The notes under the pieces: generated by a model
Database searches by the model: none
What the model was told of the DNA's origin: nothing
Seen by the model: the letters and a program-made list of their open reading frames with translations, nothing else
Source: Chloroflexota bacterium
Lineage (GTDB): Bacteria; Chloroflexota; Anaerolineae; Promineifilales; Promineifilaceae
Length of the DNA: 64,000 nt
Assembly: GCA_013112725.1 (NCBI GenBank)
Contig: JABFFZ010000001.1
Span: forward strand, 1 to 64,000
Direction of reading: 5' to 3'
Part shown: piece after piece, positions 18,048-28,077 of the stretch
How the letters are laid out: the number at the start of each line of letters is the position of its first letter
How positions within the stretch are numbered: position 1 is the first letter of the stretch
Position numbers and translations under genes: made by a program

Positions 18048-18135
18048 TTGGATATTGAGATATTGGGGTATTAGTCGAGTGCAATATCCTAATATCTCAA
18101 TATCTTAATATCTTAATATCTTAATATCTTAATAA
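18048..18135. repeat. AT-rich hairpin of TAATATC words
   Basis: Left arm GATATTGAGATATTGGGGTA, right arm a run of about six TAATATCT or CAATATCT units. Its internal unit repeats in tandem, as in the other hairpin families of this window, but with a different word. Confidence 0.7.
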
Positions 18136-18313
18136 CGAACGGCTACTTAGTAACTTGATCCCTAAGGGTTTGTCCTTGAGTAATTTGCCTCATAGGATGC
18201 CAAACCTTTAGGGTCTATCCACATCTTGTTTCAGGCGAATCATTCCATGTTTTGTATGTGCCGTCAATCTGGCCTGGTGAAAGTGCCGTAAAAAGATAGT
18301 GAGGCCAAAAAGA

Positions 18314-18345
18314 AAAAGCAGCACATGACAAACTGTGCTGCTTTT
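18314..18345. terminator. Bidirectional terminator of secA
   Basis: Perfect 11-bp stem AAAAGCAGCAC (18314-18324) with GTGCTGCTTTT (18335-18345), loop of 10 nt, flanked by A and T runs. It follows secA on the minus strand. Confidence 0.85.
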
Positions 18346-18401
18346 GATCTTATGTCAAAAAGAACCGGGTCGCAAAGTTAACATGACCCGATTGTAACAC
18401 A

Positions 18402-21400
18402 TTATCGGCGCGCTTTACTGCCAGCGCCAGATTTTGCCGGTTGTTTTTGCCCGGCGGGGGTAGCCTGACGCTGCTGTTCATGGCGCATGTGGCAATTTTT
18501 GTATTTCTTGCCACTGCCACACGGACAGGGATCATTGCGGCCCACTTTGGGCACATCGCGGCGCAGTTCCACCCCCTTGCCGTCTTCGCGCCTGACCACG
18601 GCAAAACCGGCGTCACGCGCCTGTTCCTTGTAACGCTGCTCCGCTTCTTGCTGCTGTACAAAGGCCTGGTGCTGGGCAATATCCCGGAAGAAGCGGTCGG
18701 CAATATCCTTTTCGATATTGTGGCGCATATCCTGAAACATTTCCGCCGAGCGGATTTTGTAGATGACTTTAGGGTCGCGCTGGCCCAGGGCTTCCAGGCC
18801 AATTTCGCGGCGCAGGTCGTCGGCGGCGGTCAGGTAATCGCGCCATTCGCGGTCAATGGCGCTCAACAGCAAGGTACGTTGGTAGTTGCGGTATTCCTGT
18901 TCACCGATGTGTTTGCGCCATTTCTCTTGTTGGCTATGTACGTATTCAACCAGGGCAATTTCTAGCTGCTCCGCATCCATAGCGGCGATGGTTTCCATCA
19001 GGAGTTTGTGCAACGCTTTGTCGGCGTTTTGTTTGAAACGCTGCTGCCGGTTAGGGGCGTTATTGGCGTTTAGACCTTCCACGTTGAACTGGTTGAAAGC
19101 GGTGGTAAGGTCTTCAACGGCCGTGCCCCATATCCGCTCTCGTTCCGCCGGTTCCAGTTCGACCTGTTCGGTCACAAATTCGTTGAAAAACGTTTCCACC
19201 AACTCCAGATAAGCGCGGCGGGTGTTTTCCCGCGCTTGCTGCTGTCCCGTTTTGCGCAACGCCAACGCCCCCAGGTTGGGCACGGGTGGGAATAGCGGCA
19301 AAAAGCGGTTCATCGCCTGGAAAAGCTGGTACAAATTATGCCCGTTTTCAGCGTTGTCATAGACCAGTTCCATCAATCGGGTGTTCAGTTTGGCCGGGCT
19401 CAGAGCCGCCAGTTCGTTGCGGTCCAGATTCACAATACCGGGCAGCAAACCACGCAGGCGGGCAAGTACGGCCGTGAGATGCACCTGATCCGTCGCGTCT
19501 GTGCTGAAATCGGAAATGATGCGCTCAATTTCGCCCCGGCAATACTGCTCGTAGTTGGTGACGTAGTTCTCTACCAGTTCGGCGATGGACTTGGCAAAGG
19601 CGTCGTTGATCTTGTCATCATAGTCCACCCCATCTGACAATAAAATCATTCGTCGTTCGTTGTAAATGGCCTGGCGCTGCCGGTTCATCACATCGTCATA
19701 TTCCACGATGTTTTTACGCATGTCGAAGTTGTACCCTTCCACGCGCTCCTGGGCGTTTTCAATCATCCGGTCAAGCACGCCAAACTCCAGCGGCATATCT
19801 TCCGGGATGTTTGCCAGCAGCCCTTTGCTCATCCAGCTTTTCAGCCGTTCCCCACCAAAACGGCGCATCAGCTCATCTTCCAATGAGAGGAAGAAACGGG
19901 AAGAGCCGGGGTCGCCCTGGCGAGCGGCGCGGCCACGCAGCTGGTTATCAATACGCCGCGATTCGTGCCGTTCGGAGCCGATGACGTGCAGGCCGCCAAG
20001 TTGCCATACTTCGTTTCGTTCCCTTTTGGTCTGGTGTTGTATTTCTTCAATTTGTTCCACCAGGTCAACGGGCATGCCCGGAATTTTGGCCACAATCTTT
20101 TCGGCTTCGGCGCGATTACCGGCCATAACCGCCCGGATAATAGCGGCGCGGGCGTTGTAATGTTTGTCGAAGACGATCTCGGCCAGGAACTGGGCTGACA
20201 AGCCATTGTCAGCATGAACGCGCTGGTAACGGCCGTACATATCGGCCTGGCGGGTGGCGTCTTCCACCAGGGCCACATCCACGCCAATCTCTTCCAGATA
20301 TTCGCGGGCTTCGCCCAGAAAGCCGCTGTTCACCAATCGCAGCACTTTCATCAAATTGTCGTAATCAATGTCATACGTCTTGCGTAATTGTTGCGAGAGG
20401 AACCCCATCACCTGGACGCGCTCGATTTCGGCCAACGCCTCGTCCATCTCGTGTTTAACTTCCAGCAGCCAGTCCACCAGATTTTCGGACAGTTTGCTGT
20501 GTTTGCGCGCCATCTCGCGGGCCACTTCTTCACCGTCGTCCAGCAATTTGAAGGTGAGTTGGTTGAGTAACGGCCGTGAAAACAACTCATTCTCCATCAT
20601 CTCTGCGGCAAGCCCTTCGGGGTTGCCGCCCAACAAAATGTCGGTACCACGCCCGGCCATATTGGTGGAGATGGTCACGGCCCCTTTGCGGCCAGCCTGG
20701 GCCACCACCAACGCCTCCGACTGGTGCATCTTGGCATTCAAAACCGTATGCGGAATGCGTTCCCGCTCCAGCATTTTGTGGATAGTTTCCGAATGTTCTA
20801 CCGAGGTCGTGCCAACCAGGATCGGCCGGCCTGCTTCCCGGTACCGTTTAACTTCATTGATGATGGCCTTGTCTTTGGCCGCCTCATTGCCGTAAATCTG
20901 ATCGGGGAAATCGAGACGTTTGAAAAAGACGGGTTTTTGGGTTTGTGGATCAGCGTAAGCCACGCGCTCACCACTCTCTATCTTCTCTTTTTGCTCGATT
21001 AGCCCCATTGCTCCCGTATCCACAATGTATTGCACATTTGTGGGCAGCGGCGTCACCCCTAATTCATAAATCTTGTCAAACTCTTCCGCGTCGGTCAGCG
21101 CCGTACCAGTCATACCGGCCAGCTTTTCATACAGGCGGAAGTAATTTTGCAGGGTGATGGTGGCTACCGTCACCGTTTCCCGCATGATCTGAACGCCTTC
21201 TTTGGCTTCAATCGCTTCGTGCAGCCCTTCAGAATAACGGCGGCCCGGCATCAAACGACCGGTGAAATCATCCACAATAATCACCTGCCCATCATTGACC
21301 ACGTACTGCACGTCCCGCTTGAACAAATACTGCGCCTTGAGGGCATTGTCCAGGTAATAGGTCAGGTGAAAAAAGCGGGGATCATACAGACTGTCGCCGG

Positions 21401-22346
21401 CTTCCGTGTCCAGTTCGGGGATGCGCTTTTCGATTTCGGCAATGCCCATCTCTGTCAGGCTGACAGTGCGGCTCTTTTCGTCCAGGTCATAGTGGCCGTT
21501 GGGTTCGGCGTCCTCTTCGGCCGTGTTCCGCTTCAGGCCACGCACGTAATCGGCAAAACGGGCGTAATCTTGCCCGGAGCGGTCGGCGGGGCCGGAGATG
21601 ATGAGCGGCGTGCGCGCTTCGTCAATGAGTACGTTGTCCACTTCGTCAATGATGGCGTACACCAACTCGCGCTGCACCAGCTTTTCACGCACGGTGACCA
21701 TGTTGTCGCGCAGGTAATCAAAGCCGAATTCGCTGCTGATGCCGTAGGTGATGTCGGCCAGATATGCCTGCTTGCGGGTGCAAGGCCGCCAGTGGACCAA
21801 TCGTTCATCTTCCAATTCGGCGCCCGGGTTCACATAGTTGGGGTCATACAGTGCTGAAAATTGCTGCGGGCCAATACAGCCGATGGTGAGGCCCAGGGTG
21901 TGGAAGATTTTGCCCATCCAGCCACCGTCACGCCGCGCCAGGTAATCGTTTACCGTCACCAGATGCACGCCGCGCCCGGTGAGCGCATTCAGGAAGAGCG
22001 GTAACGTGCCGACCAGGGTTTTGCCTTCGCCGGTGCGCATTTCCACCACTTCGCCGCGATGCAACAGCGCGCCGCCCATGATCTGCACGTCGTAGTGGCG
22101 CAGACCGGTGGTGCGCACGGAGGCTTCACGCACCAGCGCAAAGGCTTCAGGCATAAGTTCGTCTAATGATTCGCCCTCTTCCAGGTGCCGCCGCCGTAGT
22201 TCTTCCGTTTTTTCGCGCAGTTGTTCGTCGCTGAGAGTCTGCATTTGCGGTTCCAGGTTATTCACGGCCGTGACCAACGGCTGTAAACTTGCGATAATTT
22301 TTTTGTTGGGATCGCCCACAACTTTTGAGACCAGTTTTTTGAACAT
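18402..22346 (-). CDS. secA: Preprotein translocase ATPase SecA, long form
   Basis: 1314 residues against about 830-900 in most bacteria. Walker A MRTGEGKT (about 103), DEAD-box equivalent [18 protein letters not shown] (about 225), [15 protein letters not shown] and [23 protein letters not shown] of the second nucleotide-binding fold are present. The C-terminus has the zinc-binding tail [19 protein letters not shown]. Extra length comes mainly from about 210 residues between [11 protein letters not shown] and GGLHVIG (about 35 in E. coli) and from a longer helical scaffold region after [10 protein letters not shown]. SecA drives Sec-dependent export together with SecYEG. All catalytic motifs are intact, so the insertions are lineage features rather than decay. 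Confidence 0.96.
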   Translation of the reverse strand: MFKKLVSKVVGDPNKKIIASLQPLVTAVNNLEPQMQTLSDEQLREKTEELRRRHLEEGESLDELMPEAFALVREASVRTTGLRHYDVQIMGGALLHRGEVVEMRTGEGKTLVGTLPLFLNALTGRGVHLVTVNDYLARRDGGWMGKIFHTLGLTIGCIGPQQFSALYDPNYVNPGAELEDERLVHWRPCTRKQAYLADITYGISSEFGFDYLRDNMVTVREKLVQRELVYAIIDEVDNVLIDEARTPLIISGPADRSGQDYARFADYVRGLKRNTAEEDAEPNGHYDLDEKSRTVSLTEMGIAEIEKRIPELDTEAGDSLYDPRFFHLTYYLDNALKAQYLFKRDVQYVVNDGQVIIVDDFTGRLMPGRRYSEGLHEAIEAKEGVQIMRETVTVATITLQNYFRLYEKLAGMTGTALTDAEEFDKIYELGVTPLPTNVQYIVDTGAMGLIEQKEKIESGERVAYADPQTQKPVFFKRLDFPDQIYGNEAAKDKAIINEVKRYREAGRPILVGTTSVEHSETIHKMLERERIPHTVLNAKMHQSEALVVAQAGRKGAVTISTNMAGRGTDILLGGNPEGLAAEMMENELFSRPLLNQLTFKLLDDGEEVAREMARKHSKLSENLVDWLLEVKHEMDEALAEIERVQVMGFLSQQLRKTYDIDYDNLMKVLRLVNSGFLGEAREYLEEIGVDVALVEDATRQADMYGRYQRVHADNGLSAQFLAEIVFDKHYNARAAIIRAVMAGNRAEAEKIVAKIPGMPVDLVEQIEEIQHQTKRERNEVWQLGGLHVIGSERHESRRIDNQLRGRAARQGDPGSSRFFLSLEDELMRRFGGERLKSWMSKGLLANIPEDMPLEFGVLDRMIENAQERVEGYNFDMRKNIVEYDDVMNRQRQAIYNERRMILLSDGVDYDDKINDAFAKSIAELVENYVTNYEQYCRGEIERIISDFSTDATDQVHLTAVLARLRGLLPGIVNLDRNELAALSPAKLNTRLMELVYDNAENGHNLYQLFQAMNRFLPLFPPVPNLGALALRKTGQQQARENTRRAYLELVETFFNEFVTEQVELEPAERERIWGTAVEDLTTAFNQFNVEGLNANNAPNRQQRFKQNADKALHKLLMETIAAMDAEQLEIALVEYVHSQQEKWRKHIGEQEYRNYQRTLLLSAIDREWRDYLTAADDLRREIGLEALGQRDPKVIYKIRSAEMFQDMRHNIEKDIADRFFRDIAQHQAFVQQQEAEQRYKEQARDAGFAVVRREDGKGVELRRDVPKVGRNDPCPCGSGKKYKNCHMRHEQQRQATPAGQKQPAKSGAGSKARR

Positions 22347-22389
22347 TGTTATTTTCCCAAGAAAGAATAGCGAATGAAGTAGCCTGTAC

Positions 22390-22441
22390 GAGATTGGCGA
22401 TCAGAGATTGAGCAAAGCTCTAATCTCTGATCGCCAGTCTC
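22390..22441. repeat. Inverted repeat, 20-bp arms
   Basis: Arms 22390-22409 and 22422-22441 pair with one mismatch (GAGATTGGCGATCAGAGATT). It lies between prs and secA and shares the AGAGATT word with the hairpins at 2605 and 25008. Confidence 0.8.
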
Positions 22442-22571
22442 AACTTTGCCACAGATTTGCCTGAGTTTAACCAGAAATTGGGCAAAGGGTAGCCCGGTTT
22501 CGTAAGTTTTATATTATACCAGGCCAGGGGCGACGCACTTTGAAAGAGCGTTGCACCTGGCTTGACTCAAC

Positions 22572-23528
22572 TTATTCGTTGAATAGTTCGCCCACGCTGC
22601 GCCCTTCGTGCGAGCGGATGATGACTTCGCCCAATAAAGGGGCAACGGTGAGGACGGTCATGTTCGGCAGCTTTTTCTCCGGCGGAATGGGTAGGGTGTC
22701 GGTGGTGACAATTTCTTTTACCGGCATTTGGCGAAATCGTTCAATGGCCGGGTCTGACAAAACGGGGTGGGTGAAGGTGATGTAGACATCCCTGGCGCCA
22801 AAAGATTTTACCAGTTGCACCGCCTCTTGCATAGAACCAGCCGTGTCTACCAGGTCATCTACAATAATCACATCCTTATGCTGTACGCTGCCGATCAGAC
22901 TGAGCGCCTCGCGCCCCGTTTCATTGCCAGCGCGCCGCTTTTCTACAAACGCTAATGGCAAGTCCAGTGTAGCGGCAAAATTACGCCCGCGTTTGGCAAA
23001 GCCCAGATCAGGCGTTACCACTACTGCATCCAACTGCTTGGCGTGGAAATAGTCAGTGAGAATGTGAAAGGCCGTTAAGGAGTCACCGGGAATCTTGTAA
23101 AAACCCTGGATTTGTTCGGCGTGCAGATCAATCGTCACCCAGCGGTCTGCCCCGGCAATTTCGATCATATCGGCCAGTAAACGGGCGGAGATGGGCACAC
23201 GCGGCTGGTCTTTTTTGTCGCTCTGGGCATAGGCCATGTAGGGAATAACAACCGTTACCCTGCCGGCCGAATCCCGCTTCACACAATCAATGGCAATGAG
23301 CATCTCCATGATGTTCTGGTGAATGGGGCGGCTGTGACTTTGAATAATAAACACATCCTGCCCGCGCACACTGCCATGTAACTTCACAAACAGGTTCTCA
23401 TTGGGAAATTGAATGATGTCCCAACCGCTCAAAGGTACATTCAAATAGGCCGCTATTTTTTGGGCTAATGCGGGATTGCCGGAACCGGCAAAAAGTTTGA
23501 TGCCTCCGTAGGCTACCATGTCGCTCAT
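22572..23528 (-). CDS. prs: Ribose-phosphate pyrophosphokinase
   Basis: 318 residues. Conserved features are FANGE-equivalent FPNENLFVKL, SHSRPIHQNIMEMLIAID, the flexible loop YMAYAQSDKKDQPRVPISARL, the metal site DLHAEQIQGF and the PRPP-binding loop DVIIVDDLVDTAGSM. The enzyme makes PRPP from ribose 5-phosphate and ATP for nucleotide, His and Trp synthesis. Its start overlaps the end of meaB by 4 bases (ATGA), so it is translationally coupled in a minus-strand operon with the methylmalonyl-CoA genes. Confidence 0.95.
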   Translation of the reverse strand: MSDMVAYGGIKLFAGSGNPALAQKIAAYLNVPLSGWDIIQFPNENLFVKLHGSVRGQDVFIIQSHSRPIHQNIMEMLIAIDCVKRDSAGRVTVVIPYMAYAQSDKKDQPRVPISARLLADMIEIAGADRWVTIDLHAEQIQGFYKIPGDSLTAFHILTDYFHAKQLDAVVVTPDLGFAKRGRNFAATLDLPLAFVEKRRAGNETGREALSLIGSVQHKDVIIVDDLVDTAGSMQEAVQLVKSFGARDVYITFTHPVLSDPAIERFRQMPVKEIVTTDTLPIPPEKKLPNMTVLTVAPLLGEVIIRSHEGRSVGELFNE

Positions 23529-24559
23529 GTTGTACTCGCACTTTTCCCGGAAACCTCATGGTTTGCGGGAAAATGGTTTAAAAGCTGCCGCACGGCCGTA
23601 TACGGGTCAATCTCTCTGGCGGCAACGGCCGTTACCAGCGCATCCTGTTCATTTTGGGAAACGGCCGTGTCTAACCGGGCCAGCAGCCGCATTTGCAAAA
23701 GCTGGCGTAGTTCGTGGCGGCAGCGTTCCTGTTCCCGTTCTTGCCACTCCCCGCTCATCTGTAAGTGGGCCAGATGTTGTTGAATCTGGGTCACTAATTC
23801 CGCAGTGCCCCGACCTTCGCTGGCAGTCGCCGGCAATACTGGAATTTGCCAGCCGCTCGAGGTGCCGTTGGCGGCAGGGATGGTGGCGGTCAGGATACGG
23901 CCGTGATGCCGGGTGCCCCCCATTGGCCCCAAATGCAGCATCAACTCCAACGACCGCACCACCCGTTCACTGCCAGGGCGGTCCGCTTTGTTCACCACCA
24001 AAATATCGGCAATCTCCAAAATACCCGCCTTAAAAGCCTGCACGTCATCGCCCATACCCGGCGCTTCCACCACCAGCGTGGTATGCGCTGCGCGGGCAAT
24101 ATCCACTTCTGCCTGGCCCGCGCCTACCGTTTCCACCAGAATCTTTGCAAAACCTGCCGCGTCCAACACCTTAATTGCCGCCCATGTTGCCTGCGCCAGC
24201 CCACCCAGGCTGCCCCGTGAAGCCATGCTGCGTATAAAAACGCCGCTGTCACCCGCCAGGTCACGCATCCGTACCCGGTCACCCAGCAGCGCCCCGCCGG
24301 TAAAGGGGCTGCTGGGGTCTATGGCAAGAATGCCTACCCGCTGCCCTTGCTGGCGCAGCCGTTTGGCAATTTCGTTGACCAGGGTGCTTTTGCCGGAACC
24401 AGGAGGGCCGGTAATACCAATGATATGTGCCTGTCCGGTGTGGGGATAAAGGGCAGTCACGGCCGTTTCCGCGGCCGATTCACTGTTTTCCACCAGGGTG
24501 AGCAGGCGGGCAATGGCGCGGGCACGGCCGTCTAACACGCCCGCAATCAACTCATTCAC
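23525..24559 (-). CDS. meaB: Methylmalonyl-CoA mutase-associated GTPase MeaB (ArgK family)
   Basis: 344 residues. G1 [14 protein letters not shown] (about 52), [37 protein letters not shown]3 [13 protein letters not shown] and G4 NKADRPG are all diagnostic for MeaB/ArgK. The family guards and reloads the B12 cofactor of methylmalonyl-CoA mutase. It overlaps by 4 bases both with the upstream B12-domain gene and with prs, forming a tight three-gene unit. Confidence 0.95.
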   Translation of the reverse strand: MNELIAGVLDGRARAIARLLTLVENSESAAETAVTALYPHTGQAHIIGITGPPGSGKSTLVNEIAKRLRQQGQRVGILAIDPSSPFTGGALLGDRVRMRDLAGDSGVFIRSMASRGSLGGLAQATWAAIKVLDAAGFAKILVETVGAGQAEVDIARAAHTTLVVEAPGMGDDVQAFKAGILEIADILVVNKADRPGSERVVRSLELMLHLGPMGGTRHHGRILTATIPAANGTSSGWQIPVLPATASEGRGTAELVTQIQQHLAHLQMSGEWQEREQERCRHELRQLLQMRLLARLDTAVSQNEQDALVTAVAAREIDPYTAVRQLLNHFPANHEVSGKSASTT

Positions 24560-24972
24560 ACCGCCCGATCTCCTTGCGCCGCCGCCAGTGTATCGTTGAT
24601 AAAGTGGACAATCTCCTGTGTACTGGCGCCAGGCCCAAAAATACCGGCAACCCCCATGCCTTGTAGGGTGGGTATATCATCAGGGGGAATGATGCCGCCT
24701 AGAAAAACAGGCACATCGTCCATCTCATTTTCGGTTAACAGCTCCATAATGCGCGCCACCAGCGGCAGGTGCGCCCCGGAGAGAATGCTCAGGCCAATGG
24801 CATCCGCATCTTCTTGCAGCGCCGACTCCACAATCATCTCCGGCGTCTGGCGCAGGCCGGTGTAAATGACTTCCATGCCTGCATCCCGCAGGGCACGCGC
24901 CACCACCTTCGCGCCGCGATCATGGCCGTCCAGCCCTGGCTTAGCAATGAGGATGCGTGGTTTAATTTCCAT
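24556..24972 (-). CDS. Methylmalonyl-CoA mutase small (B12-binding) subunit
   Basis: 138 residues, a free-standing cobalamin-binding domain. It carries [16 protein letters not shown], with the lower-ligand His of the DxHxxG motif, then [11 protein letters not shown] and [12 protein letters not shown]. In split mutases such a subunit pairs with a separate catalytic chain; no catalytic chain is in this window. The 4-base overlap with meaB supports the assignment to methylmalonyl-CoA/succinyl-CoA conversion rather than another B12 isomerase. Confidence 0.92.
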   Translation of the reverse strand: MEIKPRILIAKPGLDGHDRGAKVVARALRDAGMEVIYTGLRQTPEMIVESALQEDADAIGLSILSGAHLPLVARIMELLTENEMDDVPVFLGGIIPPDDIPTLQGMGVAGIFGPGASTQEIVHFINDTLAAAQGDRAV

Positions 24973-25007
24973 AAGTTGCTCCTGGTTGTTATTGCGATAG
25001 TAAGTAA

Positions 25008-25070
25008 GGAGATTGAGAGATTACGTTCCCCAGTCTACCAATCTCTCAATCTCTTGATTGCGCAATCTCC
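25008..25070. repeat. Hairpin of GAGATTGAGAGATT words
   Basis: Arms 25010-25022 (AGATTGAGAGATT) and 25040-25052 pair perfectly, with more AATCTC units to the right. It lies upstream of the B12-subunit gene and downstream of nothing on the plus strand, so here it cannot be a simple terminator of a neighbour. Confidence 0.75.
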
Positions 25071-25224
25071 AATTCTGGGAAGTGGATTATAGCGGCTGCC
25101 AAAATGATTTGCGAGTTGCGCCGTTTTTCTTTTACATAATCTCTACTTGCAGAATTACCCAGTTTTAGTCTATACTATGTAAAGTGATTTTATGTCATCT
25201 TGCTCTCTGAAGGAGGTTCAAGAC

Positions 25225-26667
25225 ATGAGAACAAAATTGGCTTCCGGTAAATTATGGATCATCGCCCTCATGCTGCTGGCAGGCCTGTTCCTGACCAGTC
25301 AGGTGTTGGCCTATGATACCCCGGCCCAACTCACAGCCCCGGCCATCGTCAACGCCAATTCGGCCACCGTCCATGCCAATGCAGATGCCCAGGCGTCCAT
25401 TGTGGATGTGGTCTCTTTGAATCAGGTGGTGACGCTTATCGGGCGCAACGCAGACGCCAGTTGGGTCTTTGTGCGTACACCAAATAATATTTTGGGATGG
25501 ATGCGGCCCCAGGTCCTTACGTATACCATCAATTTGTTTGACCTGACGGCCGTTAGCACCACCCCCGTTCCCACCGTTACCCCCCTCCCAGGCACAGCCA
25601 CTGCCACCCCCACGCCTATCAGCCTGGCCAATGCCACCGGCATCGTGAACACCGGCGCGTTGAATGTGCGTTCTGGCCCTGGCGTGCAGTATAACGTCAT
25701 CGCCGCCGTTTATTTTGGTGATGTGGTAACGTTGCTGGGCCGCAATGGGGATGCCACCTGGTTATACATCCAGACCGCTGCGGCTGTGCGCGGTTGGGTG
25801 AATGCCCGGTACATCACCCCCAGCGTTGCCGTTACCTCACTGCCAGTGATAGATAGCTCCGTGTCCACACCCGTTCCCGGCATCCCCACTTCGACGCCGG
25901 TAGGGGCCACCACGACGCCAACGCCGGTTGGACCTACGGCCGTACCGAATACGGCCACCATCAACACCAGTTCGCTCAATATGCGTTCTGGCCCTGGTGT
26001 GGGGTATGTGCGCGTGGCTACTATAGACAGTGGGCAACTGGTCTGGTTGTGGGGGCGGAATCTGGATACCACCTGGGTTCAGGTCGCCAGAGCAGATAAT
26101 GTGCAAGGCTGGGTCAACGGCCGTTTCCTTGTTACCAGCTCCAGCCTGTCCAATCTGCCGGTCACCTCCCAGAGTGGCACCGGCACAGTGGTTGCGGGCA
26201 ATCTAAATGTACGCAGCACACCCGGCGTCAGCGGTAGTGTTGTCACCGTTGCCTCTTATGGTTCGGCAGCCACCCTGTTAGGCCGCACCAGCGACAACGC
26301 CTGGTTGTACATCCGCGCCAGTGACGGCCAGGAAGGGTGGGTCAATGCCGGTTATATCAGCACGGGATTGAACGTTGGCCTGTTGCCTTCGTTGGCTGGC
26401 CCGGTGCCAGGCCAACCCATCGCGCCGGCGCCGCCGGTAGCTCCGCCACCTGTGAATCCGGGCAATACGGCCAGTTTGCGCGCCTGCCCTAACCTTACCT
26501 GCCAGATTACCGGTACCGTTTATTCCGGTTTGGCGGTAACGGCTACGGGCCGCACAGCCGACAATACCTGGGTTTATGTGGTTTTAAGCAATGGTCAAGA
26601 GGGTTGGATTCAGGCTCAATTTGTCGCTTTGGGTGTGCCCATTACGACATTGCCTATCAGACAGTAA
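25225..26667 (+). CDS. Secreted protein with five SH3b domains
   Basis: 480 residues from ATG 25225, preceded by AAGGAGG; an earlier in-frame start at 25192 lacks an RBS. A signal peptide covers residues 1-30 (WIIALMLLAGLFLTSQVLA). Five bacterial SH3 domains follow; three carry the motif LNVRSGPG, LNMRSGPG or LNVRSTPG and each ends in a W-V/L-x-V/I..GW(V/M/I) stretch. They are joined by Pro/Thr linkers (TPVPTVTPLPGTATATPTP). Such proteins usually bind the cell wall or peptides; no catalytic domain is seen. The stop lies in the next hairpin. Confidence 0.85.
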   Translation: MRTKLASGKLWIIALMLLAGLFLTSQVLAYDTPAQLTAPAIVNANSATVHANADAQASIVDVVSLNQVVTLIGRNADASWVFVRTPNNILGWMRPQVLTYTINLFDLTAVSTTPVPTVTPLPGTATATPTPISLANATGIVNTGALNVRSGPGVQYNVIAAVYFGDVVTLLGRNGDATWLYIQTAAAVRGWVNARYITPSVAVTSLPVIDSSVSTPVPGIPTSTPVGATTTPTPVGPTAVPNTATINTSSLNMRSGPGVGYVRVATIDSGQLVWLWGRNLDTTWVQVARADNVQGWVNGRFLVTSSSLSNLPVTSQSGTGTVVAGNLNVRSTPGVSGSVVTVASYGSAATLLGRTSDNAWLYIRASDGQEGWVNAGYISTGLNVGLLPSLAGPVPGQPIAPAPPVAPPPVNPGNTASLRACPNLTCQITGTVYSGLAVTATGRTADNTWVYVVLSNGQEGWIQAQFVALGVPITTLPIRQ

Positions 26668-26742
26668 CTCGTCACTCGTCACTCGTCACTCGTCATTCGT
26701 AATCCGTAATCCGTTAACCGACGGATTACGGATTACGGGTAA
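26665..26742. repeat. Compound hairpin (CTCGTCA and TAATCCG words)
   Basis: Begins with four to five TCGTCAC units at the stop of the SH3b gene, then a hairpin ATTCGTAATCCGTAATCC / GGATTACGGATTACGGGT. The convergent Fur-family gene stops inside the right arm (26733-26735). Confidence 0.8.
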
Positions 26743-27176
26743 TGAATTGCGTCACGGCAGTTGGCGCAGCGGCCGTAAAACTCCACCAGGTGCCCCCACA
26801 CCTCAAACTGAAAGCGTTCCGCCACCACCCGTTCAATCTCCGCCACCACACAATCATCAAATTCAATCACGGTATCACACCCGGCACAAACCAGGTGATG
26901 ATGGTGGCCGCTGTCTATCAACACATAATGCGCTGCGCCGGTGCCCTGGTATACCGGGCGTACCAACCCCACCTGGCTCAACAAATCGAGTGTGCGATAA
27001 ACGGTCATGCGGCCAACCTGGGGCGCCGTTTCATGCACCGCTTCCGCCAGGGTGTCGGCGCTGAGATGGCCGCCGGTTGCCAGCAAGGTAGTGATGACTG
27101 CCTGCCGCGCCGGGGTTAGCCGGTAGCCATGTTGGTGTAATCGTTCTGCAAACAGGTTGTATCGTTCGTTTGCCAT
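26733..27176 (-). CDS. Fur-family metalloregulator (probably Zur-like)
   Basis: 147 residues from ATG 27176 with RBS AAGGAA; a longer frame starting at 27389 overlaps the transporter gene and has no family match. N-terminal winged helix (YRLTPARQAVITTLLA..MTVYRTLDLLSQVGLV), metal site HHHHLVCAGCD and a second pair CANC near the C-terminus, as in Fur/Zur/PerR proteins. It follows the zinc/manganese-type ABC transporter genes on the same strand, so zinc or manganese sensing is likely; iron or peroxide sensing cannot be excluded. Confidence 0.88.
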   Translation of the reverse strand: MANERYNLFAERLHQHGYRLTPARQAVITTLLATGGHLSADTLAEAVHETAPQVGRMTVYRTLDLLSQVGLVRPVYQGTGAAHYVLIDSGHHHHLVCAGCDTVIEFDDCVVAEIERVVAERFQFEVWGHLVEFYGRCANCRDAIHYP

Positions 27177-27240
27177 CGTTATTCCTTCGAGAATGGTGGC
27201 TGGGGCTGGCAACGCGCCAACCACGAGCCACCAGCTACCA

Positions 27241-28077
27241 TCAGGCGCGTTGCCAGACCATACCCCGGTGAGGGGCAAAGAGAAAGGTGAGGATGAATAC
27301 GGCCGTGGCCACCAACACCACCGCCGGGCCAGAAGCAATATCCAGATAAAACGAGAGATACACACCGGTAACGCCCGAAAAAATACCAATCCCCACGGCC
27401 CACACCATCATGGAGTGGAGGCGGCGTGTCAGCAGCGAGGCGGCGGCGGCCGGCGTTACCAACATTGCCAGCATCAAGGCAACACCCACCACCTGTAACG
27501 AAATCACAATGGTCACCGCAATTAATATCAGCAGCAGGTAGCGCAAGAAGCGTTCCGGCAGCCGCAGTGTAATGGCCAGCATCGGATCAAATGAAATGAC
27601 CATAAACTCTTTGAAAAACAAGACAATCGTCAGCAGCACAAAGGTTGCCAATAAAAAGGTGATGCGCAAATCAGTTAGGGTTACGCCCAGCAAATTGCCA
27701 AAGAGAAAATGAGTCAGGTCAACGGCATAATTGCCGGTAGCCGACAGCATGGCCACACCTAACGCAAACAGACCGGCCAAAATGACGCCAATGGCGGTGT
27801 CTTCTTTTAATACTCGCCGTTCGGTGAGGGCGCCGATGCCGACGGCGGCCACAGTTCCCATGATCAACGCCCCCAATGCCAGCGGCCAACCGAGCAAATA
27901 GGCAACGACGACCCCAGGCAAAATGATGTGTGCCAGGGCGTCCCCTAAAAAGGCCATGCCACGCAGCACAATGTAGACGCCGATGACGGGGCAGACGATG
28001 CCCACCATCACCGCCGCCAGCAGCGCCCGCACAATAAAAGCGTATTGCAACGGCTGTAAAAGCCACTCAATGGCCAT
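27241..28077 (-). CDS. Metal ABC transporter permease (ZnuB/MntB family)
   Basis: 278 residues from ATG 28077 (MAIEWLLQPLQYAFIVRALLAA), the start typical of this family; a longer frame would overlap the ATPase gene. Eight to nine membrane helices are visible, with the conserved GVYIVLRGMAFLGDALAHIILPGV near residue 35-58 and ITLRLPERFLRYLLL. The family forms the pore for Zn, Mn or Fe uptake. It overlaps the ATPase gene by 11 bases. The solute-binding lipoprotein is not in this window. Confidence 0.9.
   Translation of the reverse strand: MAIEWLLQPLQYAFIVRALLAAVMVGIVCPVIGVYIVLRGMAFLGDALAHIILPGVVVAYLLGWPLALGALIMGTVAAVGIGALTERRVLKEDTAIGVILAGLFALGVAMLSATGNYAVDLTHFLFGNLLGVTLTDLRITFLLATFVLLTIVLFFKEFMVISFDPMLAITLRLPERFLRYLLLILIAVTIVISLQVVGVALMLAMLVTPAAAASLLTRRLHSMMVWAVGIGIFSGVTGVYLSFYLDIASGPAVVLVATAVFILTFLFAPHRGMVWQRA

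Larger units (their letters stand above)
18001..18401. other. Intergenic region with three inverted repeats, no gene
   Basis: Holds a TATTGGGATATTAA-type repeat, a 13-bp inverted repeat with one mismatch (18160-18172 with 18201-18213, CCCTAAGGGTTTG) and the secA terminator. No coding frame is convincing. The promoter of the kinase gene should be in the part nearest 18001. Confidence 0.6.

Noticed and set aside
20368..21857. Long plus-strand frames opposite secA
   Set aside because: They are antisense shadows of a clear, conserved gene and lack any family pattern or RBS.
27177..27389. N-terminal extension of the Fur-family protein
   Set aside because: It overlaps the permease gene in another frame, and the family begins at ATG 27176 with a good RBS.
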